From Triatoma infestans (lineage: Eukaryota; Arthropoda; Insecta; Hemiptera; Reduviidae), in contig JAAEAF010005007.1 in the NCBI GenBank assembly GCA_011037195.1, positions 28,890 to 92,889 of the forward strand: a stretch of 64,000 nt of DNA, written 5' to 3'. Numbering within the stretch: the first letter of the stretch is position 1; each line of letters opens with the position of its first letter. Shown one piece after another: positions 1 through 11,160 of the stretch. Position numbers and translations under genes: made by a program. The notes under the pieces are model-generated. The model did not search any database. It saw nothing but the letters and a program-made list of their open reading frames with translations, and was not told the origin of the DNA.

Positions 1-1110
1 AATAATCAAATATTAAAGGAATTCCCATAAATGTGTTTCGGCCGATAAATCAACATTGAAAATTAGGCATGTTTGTGATTCCCTCCATATAGATTAAATA
101 ATTCTGTTCGTTATATTTAAAATAAATTTAAATTTGCCGCCAACAGCGTACAATAATTTTATTTCGGAGGGGGGATTGTAATTGCCGTGATAATAATTTA
201 CTGATCTATTAGGAAGTGTGTATTAGTAAGTGTCGAGAGCGGATAACCTATCCATTCTTCCTGTCAAGTTAGTTAGTCGCAATGTAAGACGCGTATGAGT
301 CAGTCGCAATAGTAAAGTTGTAATGCAGCACTCTTAGCAGTAAATCTGTCTATACAATTTATGCCGTTTCGGTTGCTCTTAATTGTGAAACCCAAGCTTG
401 CATTGGCTCATTGTGAAATCACATGGTTGTCACTCCGATTGGTGTCTTGCAGTGCAGCTTCTGGGGGCCCGTTTAATTGTTATTTACCATTATCAGCTAA
501 GTAGCAATGTATTGGTCAAGACTCAAGAGTTGGAAGCACATAAGAATTATTTCCTCATTCTTATTTTCCCTCTCCCCTTTCCCCGATATGGACCAAGGGC
601 ACATGAGTCTTCCAACACTGGCAACCAGGGATTCCGCGTTTTAAAGTAAGCCCCTTTCATTTGGCTTTCTGAGAGTGATAATAAATATATTGATTTCCCC
701 CCTTTTAGTTTTGGGGTAGTTGCTCCTTGTGCAGGAGCCACAAAGGGACCGTTACTCGTTGCTTCCGGTTTTTAAATTTAATTTATATATTCATTTTTTT
801 TTTTCATATAATTATAAATTTTTAATCTCCTATTTGCTCAACAATTATACGTATTATATACAATCCACTCAATATTTTTCATTCAATTTATATTTTTAAT
901 ATTTGCTGTTTTTTTTTTAACAGAGCCTACCAGAGATATCTCACCTCAGTATACTCAATTTTATTTTTCCCATATTTACTAAACAAATTGATTTAGTTAA
1001 TTTGCACTCTGACAACTGACATTTTTCCAATTCAGTACTCAATATAACCGGCTATCAGTAGATTTAATTCACTTTAATTCACCGCATTATATACTTGGTG
1101 GTCCGAGGGA
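1..1110 (+). repeat. Copy of unclassified repeat R2
   Basis: Non-coding DNA that aligns by eye with about 19085-20105, 20560-21330 and 43040-44050. Shared landmarks, in order, are a ctgttcgttatt-like start, aaatttgccgcc (near 133), a G-rich block, a block resembling ttctgcgtttaaaggtaagc (near 632) and a tataca.tccact block near 855. The paralogous copy at 19085 interrupts an R1-like repeat, so R2 behaves as a mobile insertion. No transposase or long ORF is seen; the short ORFs here look incidental. The class is unknown and the left edge is uncertain. Confidence 0.45.
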
Positions 1111-1594
1111 AGCCTAATCTCTTTTTTCTACCATACTTATCCTTTGCTTATGAAGTTCAAAGAAACTCGATGCAGCCTTTTCCAAGAAAAGTCGTGAAAA
1201 TATGAAAAAAAAAGTTTGAGAAAAGTGTTTTTGAGGTGACCCCCCCCCACACACACACACTGAATAATTGTAGTGTCAGTGGTATAAATGTTGGAGTAAA
1301 TTTTTGTCTTACAAGCTGGTCTCAGTCAAAATGGAATTTCGAGTTTAAAATTATGGCAGAATTTGGTTTTTAAAGTAATGTATGCATATATATGAATCTA
1401 CTTAATTCTTTAATTAAAAATTTATTTAGTGGTTTGCTAAGTACTTATTTTCTTCAGCTTATGTGTCCTATATACTATGTATTGCCAAAACATGTGATTC
1501 TGGAAAACTCAATATAGAAACCTGGAATGCAAGGCTTCCTCTTAAGCAATTTTCATTCTGAACATATTTCTTGCTAATTCATTTACCAGATTAT
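1111..1594. other. No gene seen
   Basis: AT-rich sequence with a C-run followed by a short CA microsatellite near 1241-1260. I see no coding or repeat assignment. Confidence 0.4.
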
Positions 1595-1850
1595 TTTTAA
1601 TTATTATTATTGTTGTTAATGATGGGTGCTCGAAGCCAATATGGCATTTATCCGTCGGTCAAGAAACCTACTTCTAAGAAGACTCCCCCAGCAATCTTAA
1701 GATATCTTTAGATTCAACACTCCCAAGAGTATTCCCATAAGAGTGGTGCCCTCTCAATTATGTGAAATGGAGTGGTTTACCATTTCCGGGATTCTACCGT
1801 CACAATACTGACACAAAGACATCACCTGCACCAGTGTATGTGTGTTTGTT
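1595..1850 (+). repeat. Short interspersed repeat R4, copy 1
   Basis: Matches the reverse complement of about 48655-48985. Shared landmarks are ttattattaatgatg at one end, a cctaagaagactcccccagc block, aatcttaagatatctt and a gtggtttaccatttcc block. Size and lack of ORFs suggest a SINE-like or MITE-like element; I see no tRNA-type A and B boxes. Confidence 0.45.
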
Positions 1851-1884
1851 ATCAGCGTAATTCAAAAACGTGAATAATTTGCGT

Positions 1885-2433
1885 ATTTTTTTTCTTTCTC
1901 CTTCAATAATTTATTTGCAACTGTACAATAGATACATAAGCAAATTTGATGAATGTTTACACGACATGATTGATATGTGAAGAAAATACCCAGTGGTATT
2001 ACTTGATGGCGTTGAAGTTAATTTAAAACGTCACGGGGCCACTGACGCTTCAGGCGTCGGGATGGATTATCGGGTAAGGTTTGACTAGCAAGTTGTTGAA
2101 CCAAAGGATTATGATGATGGGACAAGGAGTTATGGAATCTTTGATAACGGGATTTTATTAGATCGGACACAAATGGAATGGTATAAGTCATTATGTAAGG
2201 TTTTATTGGAGACATAATAAGGAGCATTGATAAATTTTTGGTAGGATTTTGGACTATAATGATTGGATACGGGTAAATGTTGGAATGCCTAGTGGAGCCC
2301 CATACCTCAAGTCCCCGTAAGTCCATACTGGTCGTAGTAAAGTTTTATATAGTGTAAGCTTATTTTTTTAAAGTATGTTTGGATCGTTTGTCTAAGAGTC
2401 TTGAAAGGATAAGAAATCGTCTAATTGTTTCCA
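1885..2433 (-). mobile_element. LINE (Jockey-like) ORF2 C-terminus and 3' UTR
   Basis: On the minus strand this encodes the tail of a Jockey-type ORF2, including SDLIKSRYQRFHNSLSHH and ending RLKRQWPRDVLN. A 3' UTR follows, close in sequence to the LINE at 59080-60355. The first minus-strand bases match the 59820 part of that LINE. The upstream part of the same LINE lies at 3697-4070, so this is the 3' half of one copy split by an insertion at 2434-3696. Decayed, not a host gene. Confidence 0.75.
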
Positions 2434-2536
2434 ACCTTTTCAGTCTGGTATAGGGGTTCAAGGTTAGTTTTTGTCCATATATATATACATATACATATAT
2501 ATATTGTTGAAAATGTGGCTGGGTCCGCTATGCTGG

Positions 2537-2866
2537 ATAACATCCATTATTTTATCCGTCGTAGCATGCATATTAGATTTATTCCTGACCGGTTTCGGAT
2601 ATTCATCCATCGTCAGAGCAAATTCACCAAGGTTGTGTAGAGAGTTCACTTCAACTAACTGTTTCTGTAGACTCACAGCGTTGTTGGTTGTATGTATTTC
2701 ATACAATAACACAATACATACAACCAACAAGTGTGAGTCTACAGAAACAGTTAGTTGAAGTGAACTCTCTACACAAACTTGGTGAATTTGCTCTGACGAT
2801 GGATGAATATCCGAAACCGGTCAGGAATAAATCTAATATGCATGCTACGACGGATAAAATAATGGA
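2537..2866. repeat. Foldback with two opposed hammerhead-like motifs
   Basis: Two near-identical arms (about 2537-2700 and 2713-2866) are inverted around a short loop. Each arm carries CTGACGA, a GGAT/ATCC stem, then GAAACCGGTC: plus strand 2793-2822 and minus strand 2587-2614. This is the CUGANGA...GAAA core order of a hammerhead ribozyme followed by a GUC triplet. A diverged single arm recurs at 15851-15990. The overlapping ORFs are shadows of the palindrome. Confidence 0.7.
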
Positions 2867-2869
2867 CAT

Positions 2870-3480
2870 ATATGTAGAGGGAATTGGAGTAGGGAGGAGG
2901 GAGTGGGAGGTGTTCGGGGAAGCGAGTAATCAGAACCTTGGGTACAAACAGTATATTCAGATGGATAAACAATCAATAAATACAAATACAAGAAAATACT
3001 TACATACTGCTAAACTTACGACTAAACTTTACAAGGCCCCAGTGATCCCAATTCTACTAATTACCCTCGTCCTAACCTTTAAGAATAAATTCTATTACAT
3101 CTAAAAGATTGGCTATAACATACTACCATCCCCTAAAATACTACAATTATCCTAAATGTACGCGAAGAGCTAATACATTACTAATTACGCTACCTTAACA
3201 CTACAACACCCATACAAGTCTAATATTTTAACGTTAAATATACCCAACACCCTGGAACTAACAAAACCATAAAACCATAATCCAATATAACCCCAAATCA
3301 GGCTACGGGGAGAAACGGTGGCATAGTTGTATCTGCGTTTTCTTTGGTTACTCACACCCCAGCCCTTGCATCGAGTGGCCACGCCCCCCCAGAAAGAATT
3401 ATAAGTATTTACAGATTAGCCAGGCAATACCACTGCATGCTGCAAATTCGGCAGTCCAGCAACACACACAAGAAGAAACT
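2870..3480. other. No gene seen inside the insertion
   Basis: AT-rich sequence, relatively rich in C on the plus strand from about 3030 to 3380. Several short ORFs are present, none with a recognisable domain. Confidence 0.35.
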
Positions 3481-3696
3481 CTAATTCAGAATTTGAAATG
3501 CACTGGCCATTCGGCAGCTTACTACTGACTCACCTGTCCAACCTTATTATTTGTCTGTATTGCTGGTGCAGCGCTTTCAGTTTTCATAACAATGCCACCG
3601 TTTGCCCGTATACAGTGACCCACTTACACTTTCTAATATTTTATATTCACTGTTATTATTGTAATTATTATTTTAACTCCCTTACACCTTACATAT

Positions 3697-4070
3697 ATAT
3701 ATATATATAACCCAAGATAGTGTACTCAATCAGCAGTAGGTAGGAAGGATGTTATTTAATTTAACACCAGGAGAGAGGGAGTGAAGAAGTGTAAACGTGG
3801 TGTGAATACATTTCTTTTCATTAACTTTTATCTTCCATTTTTTGGACCACTCTTCTATTAAGGAAGGTTGATCTTGAAGATGACTGGAGGCAATAGTAGG
3901 TTCGGCATGAGAGGAAAGAATACCTGTATCATCAGCGAAGGTTGATGTTGTTGTATTAGGATGTAGGGGAAGGTCAGCAGTGTATATTGTGTATAAAATT
4001 GGACCTAGGATACTACCTTGCGATACTCCAGCTTTCACAGGGAAATAGGAAGAACTTTGAGACACTTCCG
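3697..4070 (-). mobile_element. LINE (Jockey-like) reverse transcriptase fragment
   Basis: Minus-strand translation gives the RT palm: GVSQGSILGPILYTIYTADL followed by the catalytic FADDT box and then KVNEKKCIHTTFT. Non-LTR retrotransposon RTs of the Jockey group have these motifs in this order. It matches 59455-59760 and stops where that LINE continues with a YLGLYMDKRL-type segment, so it joins functionally to 1885-2433. 5' truncated and split; inactive. Confidence 0.8.
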
Positions 4071-4440
4071 CGGAAATTTTAAACTTTATATTTCGTTTAA
4101 TTTCTACCAGACCACAACAATAAAGTTTGTATCAAAATCGGACAACCGCTAGTTCTAGTTTACTGAGTGGAATTTTTTAGTTTTTATCTTGCGATTCTTT
4201 AAAAAATAAAAAATCTCCCAACGATTTTATTCAAATTTCCTATTTTAATATACATATACACATTTCCTGAACTTTTATTTGAAACATTTCTGCGGAAAAT
4301 TTCTTTTTAGGACTATTTTAAGGGAGAAGTGACTTTAGATATTCCACTAAAGTGCCATTTCCGTATAATATGTGAAAATATCATCTACAAAATATTAATA
4401 CTAATTATACGTAGTAATGTGCCAAAATTCCAAATTTAAA
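4071..4440 (+). repeat. Diverged R1-like repeat fragment
   Basis: Contains the R1 hallmark order aaaatcggacaaccg, a tttactgagtgg block and a cggaaaatttc-type block, at lower identity than the long copies. No coding content. Confidence 0.4.
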
Positions 4441-4489
4441 GAAAATCGGCTGCCAAGTATTGTTACTTTACAGAATAGATTTCCAGTTT

Positions 4490-4725
4490 TCTACAACTTT
4501 CCCGATAAACATACAAGTTTCTTTGAACTTGTTGTGGTTGGATTCGCAGAGCTGGAAAGCATCAGAGATATTTTCCGTGATAGCCTGCTTCTTTTTTGTG
4601 GTCATCGACCGGTTTTTACGCGTTCGCCTAATCATCAGAATGTTTTTTTCCCAATACTGTTCGATGACGCACAAAAAGAAGCAGACTGTCTTGGAAAATA
4701 TCTCTGATTCATTGAACTTATTATA
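4490..4725. repeat. Foldback element with hammerhead-like motif
   Basis: The sequence from the gcagagctggaaagcatcag block to gatagcctgcttctt is mirrored by aaaaagaagcagac and atatctctga. The minus strand 4607-4638 reads CTGATGA, a degraded stem II and AAAACCGGTC, the same layout as the better copies at 26692 and 29814. Same family as 26480-26800, 27400-27510 and 29640-29920. Confidence 0.6.
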
Positions 4726-4925
4726 TTGGCTACACATATACAAAACTATTTGCATTACACATTTGTTTCAGTAAGTAGATTTTGGAAGAGGTTTTGAAGG
4801 AAGTAACGCCGTTCCTAATGATTGTTTTTTATTTTAGGACTTTCGAACTTAAAGTAATGATACCACCTAAAATGTAAGAATTTAGTAAAAATCCCTAGTT
4901 TGAAATAAATTTGTCAATAATTACT

Positions 4926-5150
4926 TAAGGGATTAGCTAAGTGGTTAGCGCGTTGGACTCCCACGCGGAGATCCCGCGTTCGAATCCAGTGCTGCCATTA
5001 GTTTTTTTCTTCCTAGGAGCCTCTGCAGCTCATTGTTCGGTGATGGACAGTGTTGTCTATAGCGAGAGAACACTGTCCGGAAGCCTGCAGTGGACTGAAA
5101 TGCTCCAGGCGCTAATGACCATAAGTATTGACCCGCCTTAAAAAAATAAT
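4926..5150 (+). mobile_element. tRNA-derived SINE (family S1)
   Basis: Begins with a tRNA-like head: an A-box-like tagctaagtggtta and a B box gttcgaatcc at about 4978. A conserved core follows (ttcttcctaggagcctctgc, then acagtgttgtctatagcgag) and an AAT-rich tail near 5142. The same core recurs at 45235, 55560, 57735, 60365 and 61565. A Pol III-driven SINE is the best reading; it is not a functional tRNA because the acceptor and other stems are not maintained. Confidence 0.75.
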
Positions 5151-5189
5151 AATAATAAATATAATCATAATTACTTACTTAATCAGGGT

Positions 5190-6125
5190 CCTTTTCTACC
5201 CTCGAGTGAAGAGGAACTGCAAAAAGTTCGCCATTCTTCTCTATTTCTTGATATTTTCTTGGCTGATTCCACTTAAGCCCTGTTTTCTCATGCTCTTTAC
5301 GTTTTCTTCCCACGTTTTTCTTTTCCTTCCTCTAGGTCTTATTCCTGATACCCTGATCTCATATGCCTTCCGGGTTATTCTATTTCTGCCATTCGGTTAA
5401 CATGACCGAACCATCGCAGTTGCATTTTTTCAGTCATTAGAGGTTCAACCTTTAAATTTTCTCTAACGGTGCAGTACCTAATGCGGTCTCTCTGGTTTTG
5501 CCTTCTATTTTCCGCAAGAATTTCATTTCTGCTGCTTGCAGTTGGCTTTTATCGCTCTTCTTTAGAGCCCAGGATTTACAACTATTGATAATAGTGGGCT
5601 TGTAAGTATTCTTAAAGATAATTCTCTTCTTATCCTTAGAGACCTCTTTTTTGCTCAAGAAATCCCTGTTCAGAGCGTGGAATAATCTTTGCCGGACGGA
5701 GTTCTCTCATTTAACTCATCGGTTAATCTACCGTTTGAGTGAATCTTCACTCTGAGATATTTAAAGGAGGATACTTACTCGAGATGCTTTCCTTTGACAC
5801 TGATGTCTAACTCTATATCATCTGCTCTGGAAATTACTATGCATTTGGTTTTCTGGAGATTGACAGACATATTTCTTTTCTCGCACTCCTGCACCCACTC
5901 ATCAGTGCGTTTTTTCATCGGCTTGGAGTTTTTCTTTGCTAGTTGCCATCAACATAATGTCGTCAGGAAAACGCGAAATAATTGAAGCTTATTGCTTGTA
6001 GGTTCCAATTTCCAAGATGGGTCGCATATGTTATGTGTCCTGTGCATGCTTTCATTACATCGTCCACTAGCAGCATGAATAACAGTGGGCTCAATATATC
6101 CCCCTGACTGACTGTCAATAATGTA
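5190..6125 (-). mobile_element. LINE (RTE-like) RT/C-terminal fragment
   Basis: The minus strand shows, in order, a degraded DDIMLMAT box (about 5960), a YLGVKIHSNGRLTDELN-like segment (about 5740), then INSCKSWALKKSDKSQLQAA with EMKFLRKIEGKTRE (5490-5590), and a degraded WFGHVNRM (about 5400). This order is characteristic of RTE-type non-LTR retrotransposons. Several stops and frame changes make it dead. The 5' end is missing. Confidence 0.7.
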
Positions 6126-6224
6126 ATGGAGTTGATGAGGAGAGAAATTGGGTTTGATTAATTAGACAAGCTATGAAGACACTGTTATAATATAACTATA
6201 AACTTACACAAACTGCACTGGACT

Positions 6225-6627
6225 TGTAATGATCTTATAGAATAAAGGGTTAGAGTAGAGTTGTGACACGGTGCGGTGTATGGTTGAATCTGATAGATAG
6301 ATGATGTCTAGATCTCTACTGGCTTGTATACAGGTTCCCCACTCTAGCCTGCCTAAGTGAGAGAGTACCAGAGAGAGTCTGTTTTCTCTCGGTCTGGCTT
6401 GTGTTCTCTCTCTCTTGCCGTTACATCATCTATAAAGGTTTAGAGTAGAGTTATGACACGATGATATGACACGATGCGGGGTATGGTTGAATCTGATAGA
6501 TAGATGATGTCTAGATCTCTCACTGGCTAAATACAGGTTCCTCACTCTAGCCTACCTAAGTGAGAGAGTACCAGAGAGAGTCTGTTTTCTTTCGGTCGTG
6601 CTTGTGTTCTCTCTCTTGCCGTTACAA
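6225..6627 (+). repeat. Two tandem copies of a ~190-bp unit
   Basis: About 6245-6430 and 6438-6625 share ggttgaatctgatagatag, gatgtctagatctct, aagtgagagagtaccagaga and a final cttgccgttaca. The second copy has an extra short duplication near 6458. An old LTR is possible, since the segment opens with TGTAATG and ends in GTTACA, but no target duplication is evident. Confidence 0.6.
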
Positions 6628-7763
6628 TAATAATTACGTAAATTGCAGATAAAGAAAGTCGTTTGAGTGTTTCACAACAAATTTTTTTTTAATTGAAGAG
6701 CGACCTTTACTGGGCAAGAGCAAGCACTGTACTTTTTGAGAGCTTATTTTTCTGAACTTTATTGATTCTCTTATTGTATAAGAAAATTGTTTTTTGGAAT
6801 GATTTTGTTTAATTTGGTTGATATTTTAGTGATATTGTCTATGTACATTCATAATGTTTTTATAATGTTTATATTGTTTTTATTATGGTACATTGCGTCA
6901 GGTATAATTATTGAGTGTTGTGTTTAAGTTTTTTAATTTTTAATAAAATTGATTGTATCGTATTAATTGTAATATCAAAGTAAATATTGCAATGACATGA
7001 TGCTAAGAATATAATGTAATGATATATGTATGTAGGTAATGATGTTAATGTAATGATGCACTTGGCTTCACAAATATATAAATTAATAAATAATTTTGTT
7101 TTTATAAACCTTTATAAAAGATAATAACTATATTTGGAAGCGTAGCCATGTTTAAATAAAAAGTAAATCACAATTTTTAGTAGTATAATGATTTATAATG
7201 TAAAACTGAAAAGAAAAACGTTACAATTTTTTGTGAGCGCCAACATGATGTCAGAGATTGGTTTGTACGCGCGACTGCTTGATAACAATAGTAAGTGGTG
7301 ATCTGTATTGTTTCGGTCTAAAACTGGAATGGATAGCTTTTTGCCCTAGTTTCTTGTCAAAGGAAATGCTATAACCAAACGCTGACATTCCCAAAAATAT
7401 AGTGAACTAACGTTCTACATATAGAGTCACGATGAGAAACTTCTCTAAAATTCATTTTCAAAAATTCAATTATTTTTCGCAAATAAATATTTTTTAAATT
7501 TTGCTTCATATAGAGAAAATATTTTAAAACAACTTATAAGAGAAAATTAAATAAATGATGTGATAAAAAATTTTTAATATGGAAATAAGAAACATTTAAT
7601 ATAATGGTACTCTACTAAAATTTATAATTATTATTTAATTCCATATTTCATCATTTTCTTTAATAATCTAAATCACTAATAATAATAAAAAGATATCTAA
7701 TTTCTTTACTCTATTTCATATCTTTTCCTCTTTAGTAAAGAGGAAATAACTTTGCGATATATT
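6628..7763. other. AT-rich, no gene seen
   Basis: Very AT-rich. Around 6655-6690 it resembles an R1 3' end (a gagtgtttcacaac block), and around 7730-7760 it has R1-like taagagg blocks. No ORF has a recognisable product. Confidence 0.35.
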
Positions 7764-8757
7764 TTTACTTTCTCTTACTCCTAGTAAGAGGAAGTATTGT
7801 AATCGTGTCAAATTTTCGAGATCGAGTTTTAACCGGAAATATCCGTTTTGAGGTTCCCTGGGTCCAAAAAAGTGGTTTTTAGCAAATGGTCTGTTTGTGT
7901 GTCTGTGTGTGTGTGAACAGTATAGCTCAAAAAACGAAAAACCGTAGAAAGTTCAAACTTGATATTCCGTTCAGGTATCACCATGGAATCTGACAGTACG
8001 TTATCAGTCAAAATTCTTCAACCGGAAGTACCACTTTACTAGTTGTTTTTTTTTACTATTTGGCTATTTTCTCAAAAATGGCTCCGACGATTTTCTTTAA
8101 ACATGTTATATCAACTACACATATAAAGAGTTACAACTTTTATTTGAAACATTTCTTTGGGAAAATAAATTTAAGGGTATTTTTAGGGGACGGGTGGGGT
8201 TACGGTTTCTTGTAAAGTGCTACTTTAGTTTATTATACAATTCTGTCATCTAAATAATATTAACTAGCATTGAATATGTTGTTGAAATTCTGAGTTTGAA
8301 AAAATCGGATGACCGCAAGTGCTTTATCAAATTAACTAAATGATTTTTTTCACATTTTCGCGATTTTCTCAAAAATGGCTCAGCAGATTTTCTTGAACTT
8401 CATATATATACTAAACATGCAAAGATCTACATCTTTTATTGTAAATATTTCTCTGGAAAAATTCATTTAAGTGTACTTTTTGGAGAGGGATGGGGTTATG
8501 TTTTACTCTAAAGTGCTATCATAGTTGATTATACAGTTCTATCATCAAAAGAAATTTAATTAGAAAAAAATAGATGGCTAAAATTCCGAGTTTCAATGAA
8601 AATTAGTAAACCGGAAGTGCGCTTTTACTGAACACAGTTTTTCAGTTTTTCTAAGAATTTCATTAAATTTGGTACACTAACTATAAAATTTGTTAATTAT
8701 AATTGTGAGAACTGGAGTAAGAGAAAGTTGGGTGAGTGTTTCACACCAGATTTTTTA
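7764..8757 (+). repeat. R1 repeat, long copy
   Basis: Starts with an actttctcttactc motif and a ctTACTcctAGTAag hairpin, then gtattgtaatcgtgtcaaat, a GT-rich stretch (7890-7915) and gaaagttcaaacttgatatt. Two related internal units follow (about 8060-8340 and 8370-8640), each opening with ctcaaaaatggct. It ends with gagtaagagaaagtt and gtgagtgtttcacac. No protein is encoded. Best considered a non-autonomous transposable element of unknown class. Confidence 0.7.
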
Positions 8758-9560
8758 CTCTCTTTTATATCTATTTCTCTTTAGTAAGAGGATGTACCTT
8801 TGCGATATAATATGCTTTTAACGAATGATCTGTATGTGTGTCAATCTAGAACCGAATATTCTCAGGACGCTCAAAGATGGTATTTCATTGACATAGCTAT
8901 CTCCATCGCTGCTGAGACGAAGGTGTCGGTCATAATTAAATCAATCGGAAGTGCGATTTTACTGACATTTTGTAATTTTGATTTTTCATAGTTTTCTTGA
9001 AAACGGCTCCAACGTTTTTCTTTAAACTTCAAATATTTATTATATTCACATTACGTACATATTATTTTCAACTGAATCATTTATTTAGGAAAATTGATTT
9101 AGCAAAGTTAAGTAAGTCTAGAAAATATTATTTCAATACATTGTGTTGACCTAAATAATATAGAAATATGATGGAAGAAATGTTAGGATTCTAAATTTTA
9201 AGAAAATCTATTAACTGAAAATGCGATTTTACAGAATTGAATCCAAACTTACTAGGAAAATTCTCAAAATTGGCTACAATAATTTTCTTTAAACTTGGAA
9301 TGCTAACTGCAAGATATAAACCTCACACTTTTATTTGTAGCATTTTTCGGAAAAATTTACTTTTGTCGTGTGTTCTGAGGCATTGGGAAGTCACTTCAAA
9401 TGTAAAAGATTGAATTTGTGCATAAGATTGGCAATATCTTCCAGATTGCAATGGAAACATATTGAATTTCTAACATCTTTGTTAACCAATGTATATCTGA
9501 CCAATATCTACACTTACGTTACGGTAACTGAGTAAGAATATCCATATTATAGCCCTACTA
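8758..9560 (+). repeat. Diverged R1-superfamily repeat
   Basis: Follows the R1 block order (tagtaagaggatgtacctttg, aatcggaagtgcgattttac, gaaaacggctccaacg, a tttatttgtagcat block) at lower identity. It abuts the preceding R1 copy head to tail. No gene seen. Confidence 0.45.
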
Positions 9561-9671
9561 GCTAACCCGACCACGCTTCTCTGTGCCTCAGTCTGATTTT
9601 TAGGCTTAACCATGCGTGATTTTGATAATTTTTTTGGATGCTTTGGAATACCCTGTCTACTGATTCTTCTT

Positions 9672-9865
9672 TTGAATGGGGCGGGTTATGAGCATGGACT
9701 TGTAACTGGGAGGACTCCAATTCGAGCCCCGCGTTTGCCTCCTAAATTTTATATTGGTATGAAAAATTAACAGTAAAGTAGGTGCTTCCACCCCCGTCCA
9801 CGACACCTAATTTAGTAGTTGGACGTTAAGCCCGCCTGAAAAAGTAGGCATTACCTTACTTTTGA
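9672..9865 (+). mobile_element. tRNA-derived SINE (family S2)
   Basis: A tRNA-like head (ggttatgagcatggacttgt, then a B box attcgagcccc near 9719) is followed by aaattttatattggtatg, gtgcttccacccccgtccac and gacgttaagcccgcctgaa. Nearly the same sequence occurs at 51537-51722, where it interrupts an R1 copy. The head here appears 5' truncated compared with that copy. Confidence 0.75.
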
Positions 9866-9884
9866 ATATACAATGTTGCAGAAA

Positions 9885-10440
9885 TTAGATGAGAAGGTGA
9901 TTTTTTCCCGTTTCCGGAATTGTAGGAGCAGTGCCGTTACCGAGTTCGAGCAATTGTCTTGAAAATATGGCAGCTGATGGATCGTTTTGAAGTTGAACTC
10001 TCATATTCGATGTTAAATGATTTTTTTTTTTTTTTTTCCAAAGAGTTGAATATTTCAAGCAAGCAAGCAATTCATCAGCTGGTGTTGAGCGAGGTATCAC
10101 TCTGGAAGCGTTTGCCTGAAGTCACCGGATAGTAACACCAATGTTCCACCAAATGGAACCTGATTATTTCGCAAGTCTTTCAATGTATGGTCTAACGCTT
10201 CCAATGCTTCTTGTGATCCATTGTACACTCATCCCATATAATGATTTTGTACACCCAAAGAACCTTTCCCATTGCTGATGTTTTAGAAATCTTACATGTT
10301 TGGTTTTCTGTGAAGTGCTTGTTTAGTGACAGTTTAAGAGCTGAAGACGCTGTTCTACCTCCTTCCATCAACGTAGCAGCAATACCTGAAGAAGCACGTG
10401 CTAACGCAATATGACCGTTTGAACGGATTTTAGCTCAGAA
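9885..10440 (-). pseudogene. Helitron helicase remnant (Pif1-like)
   Basis: Minus-strand reading with frame changes gives IAATLMEGGRTASSALKL (about 10390), KISKTSAMGKVLWVYKIIIW then DECTM (10210-10290), and then IPRSTPADELLACLKYSTLW followed by NMRVQLQNDPSAAIFSRQLL (9885-10100). This is the order seen in the Pif1-type helicase of Helitron rolling-circle transposons; DECTM is its Walker B-type box. A poly(T) run at 10020-10038 breaks the frame. The Rep domain and Helitron termini are not visible. Not a host PIF1 gene. Confidence 0.8.
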
Positions 10441-11160
10441 TTTCCCGTTTCCGTGGGAACATCGGAATAGAGGTACTTATAAGTAGTTGAGAAAGAGGTT
10501 CAGCATTGCAAGCCACTATTGCAACGCGTCTGAGTCTGTTTCTGCCAACCTCGCGAAACGCTCGGAGAAGTTCCCGTTTCCTTGGGAACTTCGGAGTAAA
10601 AAGTATATATAAATACTCTTATATAGAAATGCAACGTTGTGTAAAAATATCAAGTCAATCCATCGACTACTTTTCGAGTTTTGCGACCACAAACATACGG
10701 ATGCTGAATTTTTATATATATAGATAGTTATTAATACATATTTAAGTTATAATTATATAATCAGCGGCAAGAGAAAGTCGTTGGAGTGTATCATAATGAG
10801 ACTTTTTGTGTTTTTAAAATAATATCCAAGCCTATAAAATAAAGACTTTAACTTTTAAATTTTAAATTTAATGATTCCTATTTTAGCCTGAGAATTTCTT
10901 TCATGCTCTTTAAAAATATAATTTACTGTTTGTTTAGTACCAGTGCTCAGTGTGAGACTGACAGTCGTAAGACTACGGATGTCCATTTATAAGAGGCAGA
11001 TTATTGCTAGATTGGCTATTATCCTATAGTCCTACATCTCATTTGTTAACATGGAATCCACCCTTCCTCAGGGACTCTCAAAAGACAAAATTTACCCTTG
11101 ACATCTGGTAGATTCTTCCACTGGGAAGTAAATCATAAATATTAGTAAATATAAATGTTA
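10441..11160. other. No gene seen
   Basis: The segment contains two tcccgtttcc.tgggaac blocks (about 10442 and 10573) and an R1 3'-end-like gtcgttggagtgtatcataa near 10770. Otherwise AT-rich and unassigned. Confidence 0.3.

Larger units (their letters stand above)
2434..3696. mobile_element. Insertion splitting a LINE, with a foldback core
   Basis: About 1.26 kb lying between two halves of one LINE copy; compared with the LINE at 59080 only about 40-50 bases are missing at the junction. It holds the foldback at 2537-2866 and then unassigned AT-rich sequence from 2870. No transposase is visible. The right edge merges into a TA-rich run near 3690. Confidence 0.55.

Noticed and set aside
2425..3104. 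Several overlapping ORFs as genes
   Set aside because: They arise because the foldback arms read open on both strands; translations mirror each other and have no independent support.
4928..4990. A tRNA gene
   Set aside because: A and B boxes are present but the cloverleaf is imperfect and the same sequence continues into a repeated SINE core, with several more copies in the window.
9885..10440. A host PIF1 helicase gene
   Set aside because: Residue pattern and decay match Helitron helicases, the frame is broken by a poly(T) run and flanking exons are absent.
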